DNA of 34,463 nucleotides, taken from positions 1 through 34,463 of the forward strand of contig JAGGUG010000007.1 of the NCBI GenBank assembly GCA_021158625.1, given 5' to 3'. Position numbers and translations under genes: made by a program. Shown piece after piece: positions 6,809 to 13,257 of this stretch (position 1 is the first letter of the stretch; the number at the start of each line of letters is the position of its first letter). Under the pieces are notes generated by a model that worked only from the letters and a program-made list of their open reading frames with translations, had not been told where the DNA came from and searched no databases. Origin of the DNA: Candidatus Omnitrophota bacterium. GTDB taxonomy: Bacteria > Omnitrophota > 4484-213.

Positions 6809-7325
6809 ATTTTAAACGTTCAATATAAGGTTTCAATTTCTTTAAATCTAAATACTTATTACAGCTATCAATAAGTTCTCTGGAAATATGATATTTCGCA
6901 GAAATAACAACAACCCTTTTACCTTCCATTCGTAGCCTTTTGATTAGATAATCAAAATCGCTATCGCCTGAGAATAATACCATTGTATCATAACTATCTT
7001 TTAATAAATATGCATCCAAAGCAATTTCAACATCAAAATTTGCTTTGCGCAAATCTCCCTTGGATTTATCAGTTTCAGTAATGATTTTTAGCGGCTTGGT
7101 TATGAGCTTAAAACCTTGCCGTTTCAGCACTGTAAAAAATTTATCTTGCCGTTCATCATTGTGGCGAACACAATAATGACGGACACCTGCTAACTTTGTT
7201 TTAGTTTTAAAAAATTTATATAACTTCCTATAATCTATCCACCAATCCAAAGATTTTACTGAATTTTCAAGGTTAGCCGCATCTATAAAAACATAAATCC
7301 TGCCTTTAACATATTTCTGAATCAT
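6807..7325 (-). CDS. NYN domain (LabA/DUF88 family) PIN-like nuclease
   Basis: A 172-residue single-domain protein of the NYN/LabA group, a PIN-like fold expected to cleave RNA with divalent metal. The acidic positions are present: D15 in VFIDAANLE, D98 and D104 in FDVEIALDAYL, and D121/D123 in FSGDSDFDYLI. The C-terminal VISAKYHISRELIDSCNKY is typical of the family. It stands alone, with its own possible promoter (7395-7423), next to ktrB and a TRL lipoprotein. The substrate is unknown. Confidence 0.88.
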   Translation of the reverse strand: MIQKYVKGRIYVFIDAANLENSVKSLDWWIDYRKLYKFFKTKTKLAGVRHYCVRHNDERQDKFFTVLKRQGFKLITKPLKIITETDKSKGDLRKANFDVEIALDAYLLKDSYDTMVLFSGDSDFDYLIKRLRMEGKRVVVISAKYHISRELIDSCNKYLDLKKLKPYIERLK

Positions 7326-7379
7326 ATCTTTAACTTTTTTTCTACTCTATTGCCCACATTTTCCTCATACTTAACTTAT

Positions 7380-7475
7380 TTATACATCAGCAGTAACATA
7401 TTTTGCATCTATATTTTTGTCAATAGATTTGTCAAATTTTTCTAACGGGGTAAATTTTATTTTAGGAAGTTTCAT
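7380..7475 (-). CDS. Doubtful 31-codon ORF repeating the first codons of ktrB
   Basis: ATG at 7475 opens a frame coding MKLPKIKFTPLEKFDKSI and ending TADV. Its first 24 nt differ from the ktrB start at one position only (CCT for CCC). After that, the word CCCCGTTAGAAA of the repeat families follows. No ribosome site is apparent. It is more likely a copied fragment than a functional gene. Confidence 0.2.
   Translation of the reverse strand: MKLPKIKFTPLEKFDKSIDKNIDAKYVTADV
7395..7423 (-). promoter_or_regulatory. Possible promoter of the NYN gene
   Basis: Minus-strand TTGACA (7418-7423), a 17-nt spacer and TATGTT (7395-7400), placing a start near 7388, about 60 nt before the NYN start codon. 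The -35 is perfect, the -10 matches four of six positions. Confidence 0.45.
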
Positions 7476-7515
7476 ATTCAAAAATCAAAACTGATGGCGC
7501 CCAAAGTTAATGTTT

Positions 7516-7830
7516 TTAATCCCCGTAAACAGTGGTTGTATATTCTCCGAACAAACCTAAAATATTCTTTACACTATAATCAACATATTTAACCTTTGTG
7601 ATACCGCCATTTCTTGTGGCTGCCTCTATACTTGCATCACCTGTTGCGATAAGTCCTAATATTGAGGTAGCTGTAGCCGTCCCAACCTTAGAATAAGAAA
7701 TATTACCTGCTGCGGAAACAGGAGCCTTTACCTCAGTATACAATTGTCCCATTGGCAGGAAAGTGGCACACCCAGTCAATAATAATGTACTTACTAAAAT
7801 AAGCATTAACAACAATCCGGCTTTTTTCAT
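7516..7830 (-). CDS. TRL-like family lipoprotein
   Basis: A 104-residue lipoprotein. A signal peptide MKKAGLLLMLILVSTLLLTGC places the lipidated Cys at 21. The mature part, with GKV/SKVGTATATSILGLIATGDASI followed by AATRNGG and a final VDYSVKNILGLFGEYTTTVYG, matches the small TRL-like family first noted near tRNA-rich loci in other bacteria; function unknown. The ribosome site GGAGGTGAGAAG precedes ATG 7830 with good spacing and lies at the end of a family 1 repeat. Confidence 0.85.
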   Translation of the reverse strand: MKKAGLLLMLILVSTLLLTGCATFLPMGQLYTEVKAPVSAAGNISYSKVGTATATSILGLIATGDASIEAATRNGGITKVKYVDYSVKNILGLFGEYTTTVYGD

Positions 7831-7850
7831 TCTCTTCTCACCTCCCTGTT

Positions 7851-7989
7851 CCTTATAAGGGCAGTTTCCTTATAGAGGCGATAAAGATGCTGCCTCTAAT
7901 GATATCTATAGAGAAGTTGCCCCTATATTACCTTTCCTTCCTCGCCATAAGCGGAAGCCGAAGCCCCGAAGTTTCGGGGCTGAGGATAG
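7851..7989. repeat. Nested-hairpin repeat (family 1), copy a
   Basis: The outer half-elements CCTTATAAGGGCA and TTGCCCCTATATTA flank an inner copy TATAGAGGC...GCCTCTA. A tail hairpin AGCCCCGAA/TTCGGGGCT followed by GAGGATAG is shared with copy g. It lies immediately upstream of the lipoprotein's ribosome site. Confidence 0.75.
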
Positions 7990-8020
7990 AAATTTACTCC
8001 GGGCGCCATCTAACGGTATC

Positions 8021-8050
8021 GGTGTATGCCTGCAGACCCAGACATACACC
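8021..8050. repeat. 12-bp hairpin downstream of the RRM gene
   Basis: GGTGTATGCCTG (8021-8032) pairs with CAGACATACACC (8039-8050) with one mismatch that becomes G-U in minus-strand RNA. There is no T run, so it is not a simple terminator; it may stabilise the RRM mRNA 3' end. Confidence 0.55.
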
Positions 8051-8074
8051 GTAATTGCACCTACCGTAGCTGTC

Positions 8075-8350
8075 TTACCAGGAACGCCGTCCGCCGCGAC
8101 CGCCTTCAGCGCGAGGGCGAGCCTCATTAACATTAAGCGTTCGTCCTCCCAGCTCCTTGCCGTTCATAGCGCTGATTGCCGCCTTGGCTTCCTCCTCAGC
8201 GGGCATCTCTACAAATCCAAACCCTCTGGATTTGCCGGTATATCTGTCTTTGATAATAACAGCAGATTCAATCTGGCCAAAACTTTCAAAGGCCTTACGC
8301 AAATCCTCATCAGTGAGGTCGTATGCCAAATTACTTACATAAATATTCAT
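8075..8350 (-). CDS. Small RNA-binding protein with one RRM domain
   Basis: A 91-residue protein consisting of a single RRM. RNP2 is IYVSNL (residues 3-8) and RNP1 is KSRGFGFV (40-47), with the aromatic residues that stack on RNA in place. After residue 78 comes a short basic glycine/arginine tail (EGGRGGRRSW), as in bacterial Rbp proteins. Such proteins are common in cyanobacteria and in Omnitrophota and related phyla and are often cold- or stress-responsive. The upstream region is made of two three-arm repeats; GGAGAAAATTAGA precedes ATG 8350. Confidence 0.94.
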   Translation of the reverse strand: MNIYVSNLAYDLTDEDLRKAFESFGQIESAVIIKDRYTGKSRGFGFVEMPAEEEAKAAISAMNGKELGGRTLNVNEARPRAEGGRGGRRSW

Positions 8351-8370
8351 TCTAATTTTCTCCTTCCTTT

Positions 8371-8430
8371 ACTCTGTTAATAATTCGCCTGGGCGAAATC
8401 CCCGACATACCTCGGGGGATTTAACAGGGT
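8371..8430. repeat. Three-arm junction repeat (family 2), copy 4
   Basis: Outer arms CTGTTAA and TTAACAG; inner arms TTCGCC-TG-GGCGAA and CCCCGA-CATACC-TCGGGG. The fold is as in copy 1 but the second inner arm has a different sequence and still pairs. Confidence 0.75.
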
Positions 8431-8433
8431 TCA

Positions 8434-8491
8434 TCCCGTTAAATAGCGGCTTTGCCGCTCCCCCGCGGAAGTGTGGGGGATTTAACAGGGT
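8434..8491. repeat. Three-arm junction repeat (family 2), copy 5
   Basis: Outer arms CCCGTTAAAT and ATTTAACAGGG (one wobble); inner arms AGCGGC-TTT-GCCGCT and CCCCCGC/GTGGGGG. It directly follows copy 4. Confidence 0.75.
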
Positions 8492-8550
8492 AAACTTCTC
8501 CTTGTTTTGTTCAATAACACTAAATTTTTCTATATCTTCACCACCTCCTC

Positions 8551-8640
8551 TTCCTTATAGGGACGCCTTCCTTATAGAGACGATAGAGAAGTTGCCTCTA
8601 ACAATACTTATAGGGAAGCTGTCCCCATATTACCTTTCCT
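8551..8640. repeat. Nested-hairpin repeat (family 1), copy b
   Basis: Outer arms TTATAGGGAC and GTCCCCATATTA around an inner TATAGAGAC/GCCTCTA copy in which the stem pair is a G-U wobble when read as minus-strand RNA. It is followed on the minus strand by a ribosome-site-like GAGGAGGTGGTGAAG, but the frame after it stops at once (ATA TAG). Confidence 0.75.
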
Positions 8641-8649
8641 TGTAATAGA

Positions 8650-8695
8650 CCCTTCGCTCCGCTCAGGAGCAAAAATTTTTACAAAGTAAGAATTT
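8650..8695. repeat. Degraded family 4 repeat next to a tRNA-Ser fragment
   Basis: CTCAGGAGC then AAAAATTTTTAC (8671-8682) and GTAAGAATTTT (8686-8696), the same AT hairpin seen after tRNA-Ser(GGA) and tRNA-Arg, again ending exactly on a tRNA CCA, here that of a broken tRNA gene. Confidence 0.6.
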
Positions 8696-8715
8696 TGGCG
8701 GAGGGAGTAGGATTC
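8696..8715 (-). pseudogene. 3' fragment of a broken tRNA-Ser
   Basis: The minus-strand GAATCCTACTCCCTCCGCCA reads as the 3' half of a T arm, a 7-nt acceptor strand, a G discriminator and CCA. No matching tRNA body is attached; the expected other half lies 130 bp away at 8842-8879, on the far side of an intact tRNA-Ser. Confidence 0.6.
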
Positions 8716-8841
8716 ACCCAGCACTTTTTTGACTGGCGGAGAGGGAGGGATTCGAACCCCCGGTGGATATAAAACCCACAGCAGTTTTCAAGACTGCCTC
8801 TTTCAACCACTCAGACACCTCTCCTCAAAAAAGTGCTGGGT
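8716..8841. repeat. 17-bp inverted repeat enclosing tRNA-Ser(TGA)
   Basis: The arms ACCCAGCACTTTTTTGA (8716-8732) and its exact complement (8825-8841) flank the tRNA with only 1 nt and 0 nt of separation, so the primary transcript would carry a 17-bp extension of the acceptor stem. Outside the arms lie the two halves of another tRNA-Ser. Confidence 0.85.
8734..8824 (-). tRNA. tRNA-Ser(TGA)
   Basis: A 91-nt class II tRNA. GGAGAGG pairs with CCTCTCC, the discriminator is G and CCA is encoded. The anticodon arm GCAGT-CTTGAAA-ACTGC gives anticodon TGA (codons UCA, UCG). There is a long variable arm (TGTGGGTTTTATATCCAC) and a T arm GGGGG-TTCGAAT-CCCTC. All parts look functional. Confidence 0.95.
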
Positions 8842-8879
8842 TCAAGACCGCTCGGATCAACCACTCTGGCAACCTCCCT
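8842..8879 (-). pseudogene. 5' fragment of a broken tRNA-Ser
   Basis: The minus strand from 8879 reads GGGAGGTTGCCAGAGTGG, then TTGATCCGAGCGGTCTTGA: an acceptor-like strand, a D arm and the 5' half of an anticodon arm with the loop start CTTGA, as in tRNA-Ser(TGA). It stops there and runs into the 17-bp inverted repeat. Its 5' end merges with the purine-rich end (GGAAAGGGAGG) of repeat copy c. Confidence 0.55.
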
Positions 8880-9043
8880 TTCCTTATAGGGACGCCTTCC
8901 TTATAGAGACGATAGAGAAGTTGCCTCTAACAATACTTATAGAGAAATTGTCCTCATCTTACCTTTCATTGCCCCGACGAAACTCGGAGAGCCGAAGGTT
9001 TGAAACTTTGAGGTTGAGGATAGCCCCGAGGTAACGTCGGGGC
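8877..9043. repeat. Nested-hairpin repeat (family 1), copy c, with long tail
   Basis: Same outer and inner parts as copy b to about 8970, then a tail bounded by the perfect arms GCCCCGACG (8971-8979) and CGTCGGGGC (9035-9043). The whole gene-free stretch 8351-9083 is filled by family 1, 2 and 4 repeats and tRNA material. Confidence 0.7.
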
Positions 9044-9083
9044 GCTTTGAGCATTTTGCCCCAAAGACAAACCTGCTGAAAGT

Positions 9084-9749
9084 CTATATCATAGAACGCA
9101 CAATTTGAGACGTCCTCTCTATAAAATCACTAAATGTAATCTGCTTTGACAAACAAGAAAGAATCACTACCAGAATAAGTAGATTAACGATATAAATTAG
9201 GGGGAGGGAAAAAATCCGTCCGCTGCGGACAATATCCTTCTGCCCCTGACCTAAAAAATAAAAAGTCAAAAAAATATGAAACGCCCAGGTAAATCCGACA
9301 AAAAAGAGAAAAAAAGCAAGGTATCTCGTGACATCTAAAAACAGAGCAAGAATAAAATAAAAAGTCACCACAAAAATGGTATAAATAGGAAATAGATAAG
9401 GCGAGAGAGAAATGAAAAAATTTGATTTCGTGCTTCTTACTCTTCCTCCTCTTGAGGAGATATGAAATGCCCTTACCCTCCCCCGACAAAGAAAAACAGA
9501 AATAGCATGGGTCAATTCGTGCCCAAAGATATAAAAAAGAATCGGTTTCTTAAATAAAAAATGGATTAGGGCGTAGCCAGCTATTCCTAATAGAAAATAA
9601 CTTTCTTTGGTTCTGATTGTAAAAGAGGATATCTCTCTTAAAAAGGCAACAGTAAAAACAACACCAATAAAGCCTAAAAGGACTCCCAGAATGATTTTAA
9701 AAAAAGAGATAGAAAAACGCTGAAATCTATTTTTTAAATTCTTTTTCAT
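9084..9749 (-). CDS. Membrane protein with HELTH zinc motif (M50-like)
   Basis: A 221-residue protein with about six hydrophobic segments. HELTH at residues 77-81 is a HExxH metalloprotease signature in a context (FGHELTHAISVFLCRGRVRAF) like M50-type site-2 proteases and their relatives. The second metal ligand motif of classical M50 enzymes (NxxPxPxLDG) is not evident; SLSPYLFPIY may be its counterpart. The start overlaps the end of serS by 23 bp, which suggests translational coupling; no clear ribosome site. Peptidase activity is inferred only from the motif. Confidence 0.75.
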   Translation of the reverse strand: MKKNLKNRFQRFSISFFKIILGVLLGFIGVVFTVAFLREISSFTIRTKESYFLLGIAGYALIHFLFKKPILFYIFGHELTHAISVFLCRGRVRAFHISSRGGRVRSTKSNFFISLSPYLFPIYTIFVVTFYFILALFLDVTRYLAFFLFFVGFTWAFHIFLTFYFLGQGQKDIVRSGRIFSLPLIYIVNLLILVVILSCLSKQITFSDFIERTSQIVRSMI

Positions 9750-10989
9750 TAATGTATTTCTGCAAAGCAGGGGGAATTTTTACGCTCCCATTCTCCTCCT
9801 GATAGTTCTCTAATAAAGCAACAACGGTGCGGGCAAGAGCAATCCCTGAACCATTTAAGGTATGTACATATTTCAGGCCCTCTTTTGTGCGGTATTTTAT
9901 ATTCGCCCGCCGAGCCTGAAAATCTTCAAAGTTGGCACAACTGCTTACTTCCAGCCAGGCATTACTACCGGGGGCAAAAACCTCCAAATCGTAACATTTG
10001 CTGGAGGCAAAACTGAGTTCGGAACTGCAGAGCAAAACCAGGCGGTAAGGAAGCCCTAATCTCTGCAAAACCTCCTCGGCATCGCCCACGAGAGATTCTA
10101 ACTCATCATAAGAATCCTCTGACTTAACAAACTTTACTAACTCTACTTTATCAAATTGATGCACGCGAATTAACCCCTTTGTTTCCCTGCCATAACTCCC
10201 GGCCTCCCGCCGAAAACAAGGTGTATAGGCAACATATTTCAGAGGCAAATTCTGGGCCTCCAAGACTTCATTGCGATGCAGATTGGTGAGAGGCACCTCG
10301 GCCGTGGGAATCAAAAATAAATCGTCTTTTTCAAGACAATACATATCTTCTTCCAATTTAGGCAACTGCCCGGTATTAAACATTGAACTCCGATTTACCA
10401 ACAAAGGCGGCCAAATCTCCTGATAGCCCTTTGCCCTATGCACATCCAAAAAGAAGTTTATGAGTGCCCTTTCTAAAAGTGCGCCCTTTCCTTTAAACAA
10501 AGGAAAATTAGAGCCGCTCATCTTTGCCGCGCGCTTGAAATCTAAAATATCTAAATCCTCTCCTAATTGTAGATGGGTCCTGGGAGAAAAAGAAAATTTT
10601 CTTAACTCTCCCCACTGACGCAGAACTTTATTATCCTCTGAACCTTCTCCCAGAGGCACAGAGGGGTGCGGAAGATTGGGGATACCTGATAACAAAGCCT
10701 CTATCCTCTGCTCAATCTGGCGTAGATTCCCTTCCTTCTCTTTTATCTCTCTTGCCCACTCGCGCACCTCAGCAATCTTCTCCTGAACATCAATATTTTT
10801 TCTTTTTAACCCTGCAATCTCGTCACTTTGTTTATTCCTCTTTGCCCGTAATTCCTCAACCCTGCTCTTTAACTCTCTCGCCTGCGAGTCTAAGTTCAAT
10901 AAAGCATCAAGGCCCACTTTTTCCTTTTTTGCCACCAATCCTTTCTTAACCAATTCTAAATTTTGGCGAATAAATTTAATGCTCAACAT
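9727..10989 (-). CDS. serS: Seryl-tRNA synthetase
   Basis: Class II synthetase that charges tRNA-Ser, three genes or gene remnants for which are in this window. It has an N-terminal antiparallel coiled-coil arm (about residues 28-105, rich in K, E, R), motif 1 around FKGKGALLERALINFFLD, motif 2 FRREAGSYGRETKGLIRVHQF and motif 3 NGSGIALARTVVALLENYQ, in 420 residues, the usual length. The frame can be extended 2 codons to a TTG at 10995, but ATG 10989 (MLSIKFIRQNLE) matches family N-termini. The last codons overlap the M50-like gene. Confidence 0.96.
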   Translation of the reverse strand: MLSIKFIRQNLELVKKGLVAKKEKVGLDALLNLDSQARELKSRVEELRAKRNKQSDEIAGLKRKNIDVQEKIAEVREWAREIKEKEGNLRQIEQRIEALLSGIPNLPHPSVPLGEGSEDNKVLRQWGELRKFSFSPRTHLQLGEDLDILDFKRAAKMSGSNFPLFKGKGALLERALINFFLDVHRAKGYQEIWPPLLVNRSSMFNTGQLPKLEEDMYCLEKDDLFLIPTAEVPLTNLHRNEVLEAQNLPLKYVAYTPCFRREAGSYGRETKGLIRVHQFDKVELVKFVKSEDSYDELESLVGDAEEVLQRLGLPYRLVLLCSSELSFASSKCYDLEVFAPGSNAWLEVSSCANFEDFQARRANIKYRTKEGLKYVHTLNGSGIALARTVVALLENYQEENGSVKIPPALQKYINEKEFKK

Positions 10990-11087
10990 TTTCAATTGCC
11001 TTTTTCATTTCCTCAATAAACTCTTTTGTTTAAGAGAAAAGGTTTTTCTCACCACCACTAATATATCAACAGAGGCGTGAAGCGCTT

Positions 11088-11147
11088 GCCCCGTTAAATA
11101 GCGGCTTCGCTGCTCCCCCGACGCTACGTCGGGGGATTTAACGGGGT
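11088..11147. repeat. Three-arm junction repeat (family 2), copy 6
   Basis: Outer arms CCCCGTTAAAT (11089-11099) and ATTTAACGGGG (11136-11146). The inner arms are AGCGGC..GCTGCT and a perfect CCCCCGACG-CTA-CGTCGGGGG. Compared with copies 1 and 3 the T-A pair of the outer stem has become C-G on both sides. Confidence 0.8.
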
Positions 11148-11165
11148 GAACATGTAGCTTGAAAC

Positions 11166-12617
11166 TCACCCCTTTACCACTCCCAACGGCTTCATCCGAC
11201 AAACCTTTTTGGAGATGCCCGCACCGGCAACAACATCCACTACATCAGCCACATCCTTATATGCCTGCGGGGCTTCTTCGGCTAATGTCTCTCTGCCGGC
11301 TGTGCGGACAATTATCCCTTTACTTCTTAATTCTTGAGACAGCGCTTTTGCGTTTATTGATTTTATTGCCGCTGTCCGAGACATCACCCTGCCTGCTCCG
11401 TGACAAGTGGAATAAAAAGTCTCTGCGGCTTTCTCTGTACCCACCAACAAAAACGAACATCTCCCCATATCGCCGGGGATAATCACCGGCTGACCGACTC
11501 TTTTATATCTTAAGGGGACATCGGGATGCCCTGGTGGAAAGGCACGCGTTGCCCCTTTTCTGTGCACACAGAGGGTTTTTTCTTCTCCATCAACGATATG
11601 CTTTTCAAACTTGGCAATGTTATGGGCAACATCGTAGATTAAATCCATCCCTAAATCCTGCCACTTCTTACCAAAGAATTTTTCAAAGCCCTTTCGGACC
11701 AAGTGCATCAAACTCTGGCGGTTTGCCCAGGCGTAGTTTGCTGCACAGCACATCGCCGCAAAATAATTCTTTCCTTCCTTGGAATTTAAGGGAGCGCAAA
11801 CAAGCTGGCGGTCGGGAAGTTTTTCTTTATCAAAATAAGGAAGCATCATCTTTAGATAATCATCGCAAACCTGATAGCCAAAACCTCGCGAGCCGGTATG
11901 AATCATTACCGTGATTTGCCCCTTAAATAAATTGAAAACCTCGGCTATCTTTGGCTCATAAACCTCATCGATAACCTGAACCTCGCAAAAGTGATTTCCA
12001 CTGCCCAATGTGCCTACTTGGGCCCTCCCGCGTTCATATGCCCGCTGGGAAATTTTATCCGGGTTCGCTCCTCTTATTGCTCCTCTCTCTTCAGTGAACT
12101 CTAAATCTCTTTCTACGCCATAGCCCCGCCGCACTGCCCAACCAGAGCCCTCTACTATTACTTTTCTTAACTCCTCGTGGGAAATCTTCATTTCACTTTT
12201 TGAACCCAGGCCAGCAGGAACTTCTTGAGCCAAAGTATTTATCAATCCCTCAATTTTGTCTCTTATCTCACCCTGCTTAAGATTAGTGCGGATGAGTCGA
12301 ACTCCGCAGTTTATGTCGAATCCCACACCGCCAGGCGTAATTACCCCTCCATCTTCAGGGTCGGTTGCGGCTACCCCGCCAATGCAAAAACCATAGCCCC
12401 AGTGGATGTCCGGCATTGCCAGAGAATGTTTAACTATACCCGGCAGAAAGGCGGCATTGGCTACCTGCTCGGGCGCATAGTCGCGGAAGATATCTTTTAA
12501 TAATATTTCGTTAGCGTAAATCCTCCCCGGCACACGCATCCCGGATTTATAGCTTTGGGGAATCTCATAACAGTAGTCATTGACTTTTTGTATTGGCCCG
12601 CTCCAAGGTTCTTTCAT
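11166..12617 (-). CDS. rtcB: RNA-splicing ligase RtcB
   Basis: GTP- and Mn-dependent ligase joining 2',3'-cyclic phosphate (or 3'-phosphate) RNA ends to 5'-OH ends in RNA repair. At 483 residues it has the family's metal and guanylylation residues: D101 and C104 in GFDINCGVRL, H209 in GSGNHF, H240 in IHTGSRGFG, H332 in YDVAHN, and the guanylated H406 in TCHGAGRVMSR. I start it at ATG 12617 (MKEPWSGPIQK); the frame is open for 23 more codons, but these are encoded by a dispersed AT-rich repeat and are not RtcB-like. No strong ribosome site precedes 12617. Its activator archease is the gene upstream. Confidence 0.96.
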   Translation of the reverse strand: MKEPWSGPIQKVNDYCYEIPQSYKSGMRVPGRIYANEILLKDIFRDYAPEQVANAAFLPGIVKHSLAMPDIHWGYGFCIGGVAATDPEDGGVITPGGVGFDINCGVRLIRTNLKQGEIRDKIEGLINTLAQEVPAGLGSKSEMKISHEELRKVIVEGSGWAVRRGYGVERDLEFTEERGAIRGANPDKISQRAYERGRAQVGTLGSGNHFCEVQVIDEVYEPKIAEVFNLFKGQITVMIHTGSRGFGYQVCDDYLKMMLPYFDKEKLPDRQLVCAPLNSKEGKNYFAAMCCAANYAWANRQSLMHLVRKGFEKFFGKKWQDLGMDLIYDVAHNIAKFEKHIVDGEEKTLCVHRKGATRAFPPGHPDVPLRYKRVGQPVIIPGDMGRCSFLLVGTEKAAETFYSTCHGAGRVMSRTAAIKSINAKALSQELRSKGIIVRTAGRETLAEEAPQAYKDVADVVDVVAGAGISKKVCRMKPLGVVKG

Positions 12618-12639
12618 AGGTTTAAAACCGAGCACCAAA

Positions 12640-12816
12640 ACAGTAAAGCACCAAATCACAAATTCCAAATCACAAATAAATCTCAAATTTCAATACTCAA
12701 TGACCGAAACAAAATAAAGCCAATAACGAACTGTTTGAAATTTGGTGCTTGAAATTTATTTGTTATTTGGTGCTTGGTGCTTGGAATTTCTCAACTTTGG
12801 CGAAGCCAAAGTTGAG
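12640..12816. repeat. Long AT-rich inverted repeat (family 5), copy between archease and rtcB
   Basis: The left half reads CACCAAATCACAAATTCC..., the right half ...GAAATTTATTTGTTATTTGG in inverse, around a central GTTCG-like core. It ends with a perfect hairpin CTCAACTTTGGC-GAA-GCCAAAGTTGAG, up to the archease stop codon. A similar element fills the gyrB-gyrA spacer (17035-17210). Minus-strand frames through it give FVIW/LEFVIW peptides that falsely extend gene starts. Confidence 0.75.
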
Positions 12817-13257
12817 CTATACATCAAAAATCACCTCTACCTGCCAAAGGTCATCTTTCTTCTCTATCTTAAGATTATGATAGGTAACCCCCTTTATTTC
12901 ATTTTTCAGGGAGTGCTTTGTAGAATCAAATTTATCTCCCCCAATCTCTCCTTCTAAATAATTATTATCTAATTTAACAATAGTGAATTCCTTCCCTAAA
13001 ATCTCATCTACATTAAAATGATAAAGCAGTTCTCCCAGCCAACTAACCAGAAGTTCTTCTGCACTCTCTGCCTTGCATTCTATTTTTAGCGATTTTTTAA
13101 CTTCCACCTTGTCTAAATCGGCAATAATAGCAAACATCCCCTGGGCAGAATTAACAAACAACTCTTTTAAATCTCCCCCAAATGCTCTTATACCTATATC
13201 CGCGGTATGCTCAATGACCTCGTATCTTTCCCTGACTTTCTCAGTCTCTCTCCTCAT
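12817..13257 (-). CDS. Archease
   Basis: A 146-residue protein that activates RtcB by promoting its guanylylation and turnover. The family start signature YEVIEHTADIGIRAFG (about residues 12-27), the middle ELLVSWLGELLYHFN and the C-terminal GVTYHNLKIEKKDDLWQVEV are clear, including the conserved Asp in HTADIG and acidic C-terminal metal ligand. ATG 13257 follows GGAG with 6-nt spacing, inside the end of hepT (17-bp overlap). It heads the archease-rtcB unit, separated from rtcB by a family 5 repeat. Confidence 0.95.
   Translation of the reverse strand: MRRETEKVRERYEVIEHTADIGIRAFGGDLKELFVNSAQGMFAIIADLDKVEVKKSLKIECKAESAEELLVSWLGELLYHFNVDEILGKEFTIVKLDNNYLEGEIGGDKFDSTKHSLKNEIKGVTYHNLKIEKKDDLWQVEVIFDV

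Noticed and set aside
7906-8133. 75-codon minus-strand frame overlapping the RRM gene end
   Set aside because: It reads through hairpins and repeat copy a in a different frame from the RRM gene and has no ribosome site or recognisable sequence.
8371-9043. CRISPR array in the repeat-rich stretch
   Set aside because: Units are palindromic multi-arm elements of different families without regular spacers, and no cas gene is present.
11005-11202. 65-codon minus-strand frame after rtcB as an intact gene
   Set aside because: It starts inside rtcB and crosses a three-arm repeat; only its last part looks protein-like and is noted as a possible remnant.
12618-12686. Longer rtcB start adding MRFICDLEFVIWCF
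   Set aside because: These codons come from the family 5 AT-rich repeat; the same kind of peptide appears before gyrA, and RtcB proteins begin near MKEPWSGPIQK.
12789-12816. Hairpin CTCAACTTTGGC/GCCAAAGTTGAG as the archease terminator
   Set aside because: A perfect 12-bp stem, but there is no T run on the minus strand after it, and rtcB follows on the same strand; it belongs to the family 5 repeat.
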